DNA from: Planctomycetota bacterium | GTDB lineage: Bacteria; Planctomycetota; UBA8108; UBA1146; JAJFFE01 | Direction: 5' to 3' | Assembly: GCA_021776775.1 (NCBI GenBank) | Contig: JAJFFE010000005.1 | Span: 1-46,128, forward strand | DNA: 46,128 bases | Shown here: in pieces, positions 16,828 through 24,713 of the stretch | Layout of the letters: each line of letters opens with the position of its first letter | Numbering within the stretch: position 1 is the first letter of the stretch | The notes under the pieces: generated by a model | The model's database searches: none | Seen by the model: the letters and a program-made list of their open reading frames with translations, nothing else | Told to the model about the DNA's origin: nothing | Translations under genes and position numbers: made by a program

Positions 16828-17577
16828 ATGGGTTGCTTCACTCTAATCTTGATCGCTTTGATCGGCCTGTCGGCGTGCGCGACCACCGGGGGTGAAGATC
16901 GCCTGCTTCGCGAGATCCGCGATTCAACGATCGTGCCGAAGCTCGGCAGCTACGACGAACAAGAGCAGCGCCTCGCGAGCATGAAGGTCCGCGAAGCGCT
17001 CGACCGTGCCCCGGAAGGGACGGCTGAGATTCTGGCAGCCACCCTGGCCGATCCCATCGTCGAGGACCGCACCAAAGTCGTCTGCGCCTACCTGCTCTCG
17101 ACGATCAAGGATCCTCGAGGGATTCCGACGTTGATCGAACACGTCGGTACGACCAACGCGGCCGCGACCGACTTGATCCGCACCTCGCTGCTGAACTACG
17201 GCGCGTCCGCGGTTCCGGCCGTGGTCGAGACGCTCAAGACGGGCGACGACATCGCTCGCACGACAGCCGCGAACATCTTGATCGACCTGCGAGCCCGAGA
17301 AGGGTACGACGCCATGTGGCGGCGACTCTCGATCGAGCCCAACGCCGAGGTCCGCTTTCTTCTCGTGTGCGGCATCTCCCACGATCCACGGAGCACGTCC
17401 GAGGAGCGACTGATCGCCGCGCTCGAAGACAAAGACGAGCTGGTACGGGAATACGCCTGGGGCGCGGTGCGCTCGCGAATGCAGCTTCCTGATGCGCTCG
17501 AGTACGACCCCGCCGCTGACAAGCGTGCACGCAATCAGCAGCTCGCCGCGATTGATCAGTGGATTCACCAGCAGTAG
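16828..17577 (+). CDS. HEAT-repeat lipoprotein
   Basis: A 249-residue protein whose ATG lies 1 bp after the secretin stop. The N-terminus MGCFTLILIALIGLSAC is a lipoprotein signal with the lipobox LSAC, so Cys18 would be lipidated. The rest consists of HEAT-like helical repeats (for example DPRGIPTLIEHVGTTN, YGASAVPAVVETLKTG and LEDKDELVREYAWGAVRSR). These form protein-binding solenoids. The position after a secretin suggests a pilotin-like or assembly partner at the outer membrane, analogous in role to the small lipoproteins that guide secretins. That is inference, as the fold differs from known pilotins. It ends 6 bp from the convergent kinase gene. Confidence 0.8.
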   Translation: MGCFTLILIALIGLSACATTGGEDRLLREIRDSTIVPKLGSYDEQEQRLASMKVREALDRAPEGTAEILAATLADPIVEDRTKVVCAYLLSTIKDPRGIPTLIEHVGTTNAAATDLIRTSLLNYGASAVPAVVETLKTGDDIARTTAANILIDLRAREGYDAMWRRLSIEPNAEVRFLLVCGISHDPRSTSEERLIAALEDKDELVREYAWGAVRSRMQLPDALEYDPAADKRARNQQLAAIDQWIHQQ

Positions 17578-17583
17578 GCGTCG

Positions 17584-20310
17584 TCAAGCTGAGCGTCCAC
17601 CGACCCGCAGCGCCGCGGGAGAGCGTCGAACCAAGAGTCCAGCCGAAGCCAACGCCAGAATGCTGACTAGCACGACCACCGTACTCATGAAGTACCAAGC
17701 GTCGGTGCGCACGCTGAGCGGCACCGACAACAGGATCGTAAAAGTGAAGATCGTCGCGCTGAGCGCCAGCAATCCCCAGCGCACCATCGCGAGGAGCACC
17801 AGTCCCACCGCGAGAACCTGCACGGCGTAGTCCACCAGCGGGAAATCGCTGATCACCGCCCACGGCATTCGAGCGGCGCCCATCGCAAGCAACAAGACAA
17901 CGGCCACCCAACCCTTCCGTCCAACGATCTTGAACACGATGAACAAGAACATGGCGGTCAAGGCCATGGAAACCGACCCGGTCAACTGTTCGAGCACGCT
18001 GGCCACGACGTACTGACCGGACTTGAGCGCATCGGGCATCAATCCGAAGGGGCGCGGAACGATTCCCGAGAACCAAGCGACCAGGTGGTAGTGCGACGCC
18101 TCGATCACGGTCATCGCGACCCCGATCGTCACGCCGACCAACAGGTCGAATCCGACCAGCGAGTCCCTGACCTTGCCGGACATGAGTCGAGTCCACGACA
18201 CGAGCTGCCGTGGTTGCTGACGTCGAATCGTCGGCTCGAGCGCCATGTACAAGAACCACGCGACTGCGGCGTCGAAAACGATCACCGCCAAGCCGGACAA
18301 CGCCAGCTTTAGGTTCAAGAGGGTGTGGGTTCTCAAAGCCCACGTCACAATAGCCAAGCCCAGATAGAACAGTGCCAACCGGGTCGCGTTGCGCGTGTCA
18401 CTGCGACGTAGCGCAAGATTCCTCCACCCGAGCCACACCCCGCCGATGAGAGAGATCAACAACATGATCGTCTCAGCGATACCGGCGATCACGTTTGACT
18501 GCTGACGCCGTGGCGAGGCGTTTCTCATCTCGGGCACGTGGTACGTATAGGACTGGCTGAAGTACACTGGACGTCCGTGGTATGACGCCGCGTTCACAAT
18601 CACGCTCACGTCCGGCAAGGTCGGATGCTGCCCGGTCCAAGAGAGTCGTTCGTCACTGGGAACCGGGGGGGTTCGGGTCGCTTCGGCCGGCTCGAACAGC
18701 GCTATGTCGAGTCCTCCCATGGCGAAAATCGGAGGCCACTCGACGACGCCAGGTTCACCGCTAGTCCGGGCTGGCGGCTCGATTTTCAGGTGGAGCAAGC
18801 CCCCGTCAACCGTGAGATCGACCAGCGCTTCTTCGGACGAGCGAGGGGGATCATTCCGATACACCAACCCCCACGAACTGCGCGGGACAATGGGACGAAG
18901 GCTATGCCGATACCAAAACTGGAGAGCCCCGGACTGACGCTGAGCGGCGCGTTGCCATCGTTCTGGACGACCGTCGAACTCTTCGATCTGATTGAGAAGC
19001 CAATCCCCGCGGACAAAGCCATATTCACTATCGACAGCCGGTGTGTCGTAGCCGATGTCGGTCAGAATCTCCCGCGCGCGATGGCGCAACACGTCGCCGG
19101 ACAACTCGGGCGCAACGATCTCGCTGATCACCGTGGAGCGATCCGACCACGCGATGCACACCAGCCCCACCAGGACAAAGGCAGCGAACCCAATCCGCAG
19201 ACGCCACCTCGGATCCTCTCCGCCCCGGGCGGCCGCGACCAACTCTGGGGACGGGGTCTCCCCCGCCGCTACCGCCGCAGCCAACACATCGACCCCGGGT
19301 AGCCCGCCCAAAATGTCCGCGACAGTACGAGGTCGGTCTTTGGGATCGCGGGCCAAACAGCGATCGAGAATCCGTTCGATGGCGGGGTCGAGTCGGGCGA
19401 CGTGAGTCGACGCCCGCGGTCGGTCTTTGTCGAGGTGGCTCGACCGAACGGCGTCAAACGTCTCTCCCTCGATCGCGGTGCGGCCGGTGAAGATTTCGAA
19501 GATCACGAGACCCAGCGAATAGAGATCGCTTCGGACCGACGCGGGCTCGCCCTCGAACAACTCCGGCGCCATGTACGCCGGCGTCCCGGCGAACTCGTCA
19601 GACACATGATCCGCAATCGAGGCGATGCCGAAGTCGGCGATCCGCACCTGCCCACGGCCATCGATCATGATGTTCGCCGGTTTCAGATCGCGGTGCAGCA
19701 CGCCGCGTTCGTGAGCGGCGGCTAGGCCTGCGCACAATTGACGAACGATCTCGACTCCTCGGTCACTGGGGAACCGACCGATGCGACGAAGCAACGTCGC
19801 CAAGTCTTCGCCGTCGATGTACTCCATCGAAATGAAGGACAAGCCCGCGACCTCCCCCAGATCGTGGATTCGACAGACGTTGCCGTGAGTGACCTGACGT
19901 GCGATGCGAACTTCGTGATGCAACCGGGCGAGATTGGCGGGGTCCGCGCCCAACTGCGGAGATAGCAGCTTCAGCGCCACCGACTCCCCGAGTCGCAAGT
20001 CATCCGCTCGGTAGACGTCTCCCATACCCCCGCGTCCGAGCCGCTCAACGATGCGGTAACGGTCTCCGAAGATCGTTCCATTGTCGAGTTGGGGAGAGGA
20101 CGCCGCGTCCGATCGCACGCTGTGCGCGAATGGCGACGCCGTGGAACCTGCGGCCGGGGTTGAGGGCGCCGTCACCATCAACGTTTCGATCGGCGCCCTC
20201 GAGCCACGGTCCGATCGATCGGCGACGCGCGCACCGCAGTCCGAGCAGAACCGCTGCCGCTCGTCGATAGGCTGAGAGCATTCGGGACAGGTCGTCATGC
20301 GGGAAAGCAT
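17584..20310 (-). CDS. Zinc-ribbon Ser/Thr protein kinase with polytopic membrane domain
   Basis: A 908-residue protein. Cys8, Cys11, Cys22 and Cys25 form an N-terminal zinc ribbon. A Hanks-type kinase domain spans about residues 83-345: glycine loop LGRGGMGDVY, Lys114, catalytic Asp208 in HRDLKPAN, Asp226 in DFG, and an APE motif. All key residues are present, so it should be active. A membrane helix at about 375-393 leads to an extracytoplasmic region of some 220 residues. About eight further membrane segments follow. Bacterial kinases often end in one sensor domain, so the polytopic C-terminus is unusual. The start is ATG 20310, with an alternative at 20298. It converges on the CHAT-secretin-HEAT operon with only 6 bp between stops. 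The substrates and signal are unknown. Confidence 0.9.
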   Translation of the reverse strand: MLSRMTTCPECSQPIDERQRFCSDCGARVADRSDRGSRAPIETLMVTAPSTPAAGSTASPFAHSVRSDAASSPQLDNGTIFGDRYRIVERLGRGGMGDVYRADDLRLGESVALKLLSPQLGADPANLARLHHEVRIARQVTHGNVCRIHDLGEVAGLSFISMEYIDGEDLATLLRRIGRFPSDRGVEIVRQLCAGLAAAHERGVLHRDLKPANIMIDGRGQVRIADFGIASIADHVSDEFAGTPAYMAPELFEGEPASVRSDLYSLGLVIFEIFTGRTAIEGETFDAVRSSHLDKDRPRASTHVARLDPAIERILDRCLARDPKDRPRTVADILGGLPGVDVLAAAVAAGETPSPELVAAARGGEDPRWRLRIGFAAFVLVGLVCIAWSDRSTVISEIVAPELSGDVLRHRAREILTDIGYDTPAVDSEYGFVRGDWLLNQIEEFDGRPERWQRAAQRQSGALQFWYRHSLRPIVPRSSWGLVYRNDPPRSSEEALVDLTVDGGLLHLKIEPPARTSGEPGVVEWPPIFAMGGLDIALFEPAEATRTPPVPSDERLSWTGQHPTLPDVSVIVNAASYHGRPVYFSQSYTYHVPEMRNASPRRQQSNVIAGIAETIMLLISLIGGVWLGWRNLALRRSDTRNATRLALFYLGLAIVTWALRTHTLLNLKLALSGLAVIVFDAAVAWFLYMALEPTIRRQQPRQLVSWTRLMSGKVRDSLVGFDLLVGVTIGVAMTVIEASHYHLVAWFSGIVPRPFGLMPDALKSGQYVVASVLEQLTGSVSMALTAMFLFIVFKIVGRKGWVAVVLLLAMGAARMPWAVISDFPLVDYAVQVLAVGLVLLAMVRWGLLALSATIFTFTILLSVPLSVRTDAWYFMSTVVVLVSILALASAGLLVRRSPAALRVGGRSA

Positions 20311-20371
20311 ACCCCGAAGCGAGACGATCCGGAACTCGCTCGGTCACGACCCGACGTCGCCCGCCTCGACA

Positions 20372-21745
20372 TCAACTCAGGAGATCGAGGATCCGTGCGT
20401 GCACCTCGAGTGCCGAGACTCGATCCGACGCGGAGTCGCCGGAGCTACAGATGAACACTGGTCCTTCGTCGGGATCGTCGAACAACCGCCCGTGAGTTCC
20501 GCGCACGATCGACGGATCGGTCCCGATGACGTCCATGAGATATCGAAAGCCGAGTAGCTTCTTCGCCAAGGTCTTGGCCACGCGAAGTTTCGGGAAGGCT
20601 ATCTTCGGATCGACGAACAACTCGGTGGGGTCGTAGCCAGGCTTGCGGTGGATATCGACCGTGTTTGCGAAATCCGGACGACGCGACTCGTCGAGCCAGT
20701 AGTGGTACGCAAACCACATGCGCGGTTCGGCGACGAGCACCAGTTCGCCCGACCGTTCGTGGGCAAGGCCGTGTTCACGTTGGGCGTCGCGATCCCACAC
20801 TTCACGGACCCCGTCGAGTTCCGCGCACAGCGCACGTACCGTTTCGAGATCTCCGCCATTTCGCACGTAGACGTGTGCGATTTGATGATCCGCCACGGCG
20901 AAGGCGCGCGACGCACCGGCGTCGAGCAGTTGACCGTGGCTCGTCTCCTGAACCCGCAACAGCCCACGCTCGTGCAGGACGCGATTGATGAAGATCGGCC
21001 GCTCCGCCGCTTCAATGCCGTACTCCGAAAGAACGATCACGTCGGACGATCGTTCGTCGGCGGCGTCGATCAACCGCCCGACTTCCACGTCCAACTCCCG
21101 GACCGCGGCTCGGCAACGCGGATCGTCCGGTCCGAACCTTTGAAAGTCGTAGTCCAAGTGAGGAAGGTAGACCAGCAGTAACGTCGGGTCCTGCTTCTCG
21201 AGCACGTCGAGCGATGCCGTTGTGATCCATCGCGTGGAGCGAATGTCGGCGGCCGGCCCCCAGAACTGAAACAGCGGAAAAGAGCCGAGGCGCTGTTGAA
21301 GATCGTCCGCGAGACCGGCGGGTTCGGAGTAGAGCCCGGGCTTCTTCAGCCCGTCGGCGTGGTACTCAGGCCGCGGTGTTACCGCGTAGTCCACGGCCGC
21401 GTACATGTTGTACCACCAGAACATCTTCGCACACTCGAACGACGCATCGCGGCGGGCGGCCACTTCGTAGAACTTCTCGCCCTGCACCAAACCGTTCGAC
21501 TGTCGCCACAGCCACACTTGTGCGAGATCGCGAAAGTACCAACCGTTCGCAACGATACCGTGATCACTCGGTGGGCGCCCCGTCAAGAACGACGCTTGCA
21601 CTGTGCACGTCACCGCGGGGAGGACGGTGTCGAGCGGCGCGGCGAAGCCACGTCCGGCCAGGGCGGAAATGTTGGGAGCGTCCCGCAAGTCACTCGGACG
21701 GAGCCCGACCGCGTCGATGACGATTAACTTGTTGCGACCACTCAT
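20372..21745 (-). CDS. AP-superfamily nucleotide pyrophosphatase/phosphodiesterase-like enzyme
   Basis: A 457-residue alkaline-phosphatase-superfamily protein of the type I phosphodiesterase/nucleotide pyrophosphatase group. VIDAVGLRPSDL supplies the first metal aspartate. Thr46 in LPAVTCTVQASFLTG aligns with the catalytic threonine. GIVANGWYFRD, MFWWYNMY and FPLFQFWGP are highly characteristic of a subfamily I recall near ebo gene clusters, but no ebo genes are here. The usual SDHG metal motif reads SEYG, and a late histidine is in RGTHGRLF. There is no signal peptide, so it is likely cytoplasmic. Its ATG overlaps the dusB stop (ATGA). The substrate is unknown; a phosphodiester of a lipid or nucleotide is plausible. 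Confidence 0.85.
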   Translation of the reverse strand: MSGRNKLIVIDAVGLRPSDLRDAPNISALAGRGFAAPLDTVLPAVTCTVQASFLTGRPPSDHGIVANGWYFRDLAQVWLWRQSNGLVQGEKFYEVAARRDASFECAKMFWWYNMYAAVDYAVTPRPEYHADGLKKPGLYSEPAGLADDLQQRLGSFPLFQFWGPAADIRSTRWITTASLDVLEKQDPTLLLVYLPHLDYDFQRFGPDDPRCRAAVRELDVEVGRLIDAADERSSDVIVLSEYGIEAAERPIFINRVLHERGLLRVQETSHGQLLDAGASRAFAVADHQIAHVYVRNGGDLETVRALCAELDGVREVWDRDAQREHGLAHERSGELVLVAEPRMWFAYHYWLDESRRPDFANTVDIHRKPGYDPTELFVDPKIAFPKLRVAKTLAKKLLGFRYLMDVIGTDPSIVRGTHGRLFDDPDEGPVFICSSGDSASDRVSALEVHARILDLLS

Positions 21746-22800
21746 GAGCTCGACTCGTCACACGAATCGGTCAGTGCGGTCGCCGCGTCGGCGGTCGTCG
21801 GTCTGGCGTTGGCGTCGTCGGTGGGAAACCACGCTTCGACGACTTCCACGAACGTCTCGGGGGTCTTCGCCTTGGAAATGCGTGATCGAAACTCGCGCGC
21901 CCCCGGTGTCCCGGCGAGGTATTGCCCGGCGAACTTTCGCATTCTTCCGGTGCCCCATTCGGTGCCGCCGAGTGCGATCATTCCGCTCAAGTGGCGGAGG
22001 ATCTGATCCTTCTGCTCGGCGAGAGTCGGCGGCGGCGGAATCGGCTCCCCGCGCAACGCCGCGGTAATTTCACGGAACACCCACGGCTTCGACAAGCCGG
22101 TCCGCGCCACCATGAGGCCGGCGGCACCGGTGCGCTCCAGAGTCTCGACTGCGCTCGCAGCGCTAGAGATATCGCCGTTGGCGATGACCGGGATGGAGAC
22201 GCATTGCACGACTTCGGCGATACGTTCGTAATTGACCGGTACTCCGTAGCCATCGTCGGCGGTGCGACCGTGAACCGTGATTGCGGCGGCTCCCGCCGCT
22301 TCTGCCGCGACGGCGACGGCGGGCGCAGTCGGGTTGTCGATCGAAGCACCCAAGCGAATCTTCGCCGTCACGGGTGTGCCGCGCGCTCCCCGGACGGTCG
22401 CCGCGACCAACGCGTGCACGGTCGCCGGATCTCGCAACAGAGTCGCTCCAGCGCCCTGCTTCCCCATGATGCGCTTCTTCGGACAACCGAAGTTCAAGTC
22501 GATCACCGAGACGTCGTACTCTCCCAACCGTCGCGCAGCCTCTTCGACCATCGCCGGCTCACGATCCCACAACTGCACGCCGATGGGTTTCCGCTCGTCG
22601 ATGACGCCGCGCAGCCGACGCGGTTGAATCTGATCACCTTGAATCCAACCGCCGGCCGAGACCATCTCTGTGTAGATCAATCCGCACCCGCCGAAATCGC
22701 GCACGATCTCCCGAAAAGCCAGGTCCGTGAAACCGGCGACGGGAGCCGAGATCACGGGCGTCTCGAGTTCGAAATTGCCGATGCGCAAGGGAGAGTGCAT
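21742..22800 (-). CDS. dusB: tRNA-dihydrouridine synthase (DusB type)
   Basis: A 352-residue FMN-dependent enzyme that reduces specific uridines in the tRNA D-loop. Diagnostic motifs are APVAGFTDLAFR at the N-terminus, DLNFGCPKKRIMGKQGAGA with catalytic Cys106, AITVHGRT, PVIANGDI and GLMVARTGLSKPWVF. These suit the DusB/Nifr3 group. A short polar tail extends past the usual end. The stop overlaps the start of the AP-superfamily gene by 4 bp, so the two are probably translated together, although no functional link is known. The start is ATG with a weak ribosome site. Confidence 0.93.
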   Translation of the reverse strand: MHSPLRIGNFELETPVISAPVAGFTDLAFREIVRDFGGCGLIYTEMVSAGGWIQGDQIQPRRLRGVIDERKPIGVQLWDREPAMVEEAARRLGEYDVSVIDLNFGCPKKRIMGKQGAGATLLRDPATVHALVAATVRGARGTPVTAKIRLGASIDNPTAPAVAVAAEAAGAAAITVHGRTADDGYGVPVNYERIAEVVQCVSIPVIANGDISSAASAVETLERTGAAGLMVARTGLSKPWVFREITAALRGEPIPPPPTLAEQKDQILRHLSGMIALGGTEWGTGRMRKFAGQYLAGTPGAREFRSRISKAKTPETFVEVVEAWFPTDDANARPTTADAATALTDSCDESSS

Positions 22801-22914
22801 GTCGTCTTTTCAATCAAGAACACGTCGACCGCCGTCGAGACAGATCGAGACTGAGCGCCCCCGCCAAGACCTCGCTACCGGCGTGGGGCACCGGGTCGAC
22901 CATCCTATCAGCTT

Positions 22915-24447
22915 CTAGCCGCCGAGCAGCGCGAACATCCCATCACCGCCACGCGGTGACCGGTACTCCAAGCTCTCGAACAGGTGGCGCTCCTCGAGAC
23001 CCTGCGACTCTTCGGCGTCCGCAATCGTCCGCGCCAACCGGAGCACGCGGGTCAAGCCTCGCGACGACAGGTCTCGCTCGGACGCGGTGTCGATCAACAG
23101 CCGGCGAGCGTTCGCGCTCAACGGTGCCCACTCCTCCCGGTTCGACCACTCCAGCGTACTGTTGGGTCGTGGGCGGTTGTCCTCGAGTCGAAAGGCAGTC
23201 GCACGATTGACGAGCTGGGACAACTGTTCCGTTGAGGTGTGCGAACCCTGAAGCTTCAGCAGCATGTCCGAACTACTGGTCGATTGAACTTCCAGTCGAA
23301 TGTCGATGCGGTCGAGCAATGGACCCGAGACTCGTTCGAGGTAGCTTCGCACCGCGGCGGTCGAACACTGACACTGCCGTCTCGGATGGGAGTAGTAGCC
23401 GCACGGACACGGGTTCATGGCCGCAACCAAGAAGAACGAAGCCGGGAACCGAAGACTCGCTTGCGAGCGCGAGATGGTGATCGTGCCCTCTTCGAGTGGC
23501 TCGCGCAGCGCCTCGAGGGACCGACGGCTGAACTCAGGAAGCTCGTCGAGAAAGAGCACGCCACGGTGCGCCGCCGTGATTTCTCCCGGACGAGGGATCG
23601 TTCCGCCACCGACCAAGCCGGCCCACGACACCGTGTGGTGTGGCGCACGAAACGGCCGCGAGAGCTCCAACCCTGGCACGGCCTTCAATCCGGCGGCCGA
23701 GTGAATCTTCGTGATCTCGAGGATCTCCTCCTGGCTCGGCGGCGGAAGTAGCCCAGGCATTCGGCGCGCGAGCAGACTCTTCCCGGCGCCCGGCGATCCC
23801 ACGAGCAGCACGTTGTGCTCACCAGCGACCGCGAGCGCTAGCGCTCGCTTCAGCCGGTCGTGCCCGATCACGTCGCGAAAGTCAGGGAACTCGGTGGTGG
23901 CCCGCGCCACGGCCGGGGCCGCGGTCCGACCGGGGCTCTTGCCGGAGAGCACGGACATCGCCTCTCGCAGAGAGCCGACTCCGACGCAGCGGATTCCGGG
24001 GACCGCGCACCCCTCCTCCAAGTTGGCCATCGGAATGATCACCCGGTCACACCCCGCGTCTCGCAGCGCTGTGACCAATCCCAGGGTTCCCGATCCACCA
24101 CGAGTTTCCCCGCCTGGGGACAGCTCGCCAATCACCGCGGCGGCCCCATCCGTCGCACACTCAAAGGCACCGTTCGCCAGTAGGATTCCCAGGGCGATGG
24201 GAAGGTCGAAGACGCTACCGCGCTTCTCCCAAGCGGCCGGCGCAAGGTTGACCAAGATTCGATGGGATTTGGGGTACGACAGGCCGGAGTTGAAGATCGC
24301 CGAACGAATCCGCTCACGACCCTCGCGAATGCCCTTGGACGGCAAGCCGCTGATCACGAAGTTCTTGAGCGATGACTTTTGAACGTCGACCTCGACGGGG
24401 CGACCATCGATGCCGTAGATATCGGCAGATGTCAAACGGGCGTACAC
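22915..24447 (-). CDS. comM: YifB/ComM family Mg-chelatase-like AAA+ ATPase
   Basis: A 510-residue ATPase. The N-terminal ChlI-like domain shows VDVQKSSLKNFVISGLPSKG and HRILVNLAPAAWEKRGS. The Walker A is GSPGAGKS (217-224), the Walker B is GVLFLDELPEF, and a Mg-chelatase C-terminal domain carries a CPCGYY zinc-like segment. ComM is a hexameric helicase that promotes branch migration of recombination intermediates during natural transformation. The type IV pilus genes at the left end of the window would fit a competent lifestyle, but that link is inference. The start is GTG with TAGGAG upstream. It diverges from the S41 protease gene. Confidence 0.93.
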   Translation of the reverse strand: MYARLTSADIYGIDGRPVEVDVQKSSLKNFVISGLPSKGIREGRERIRSAIFNSGLSYPKSHRILVNLAPAAWEKRGSVFDLPIALGILLANGAFECATDGAAAVIGELSPGGETRGGSGTLGLVTALRDAGCDRVIIPMANLEEGCAVPGIRCVGVGSLREAMSVLSGKSPGRTAAPAVARATTEFPDFRDVIGHDRLKRALALAVAGEHNVLLVGSPGAGKSLLARRMPGLLPPPSQEEILEITKIHSAAGLKAVPGLELSRPFRAPHHTVSWAGLVGGGTIPRPGEITAAHRGVLFLDELPEFSRRSLEALREPLEEGTITISRSQASLRFPASFFLVAAMNPCPCGYYSHPRRQCQCSTAAVRSYLERVSGPLLDRIDIRLEVQSTSSSDMLLKLQGSHTSTEQLSQLVNRATAFRLEDNRPRPNSTLEWSNREEWAPLSANARRLLIDTASERDLSSRGLTRVLRLARTIADAEESQGLEERHLFESLEYRSPRGGDGMFALLGG

Positions 24448-24713
24448 GTGTGGCTCCTACGCTACGCCGGGATCGCCTTCGCCTAGGTCCGACGAACGAT
24501 ACCGACGCCGCGACCCGGAAACAATCGCGGGTCCGGCGCAGCTCGCCCCGCGCGATCGGCCTCGACTACGGCCGTGCCGCCCCCTTCCCCTGCCCGGGCT
24601 CGCCGTCACCGTGCTATCATTCAGTCACAAAACAACCTCGGGCCGCGGTCCGGTTCAGGTCGACTCGCGACGACCCCCGCCGCAATCCCACAAGTGTCGC
24701 TCGAAGGAGCACG

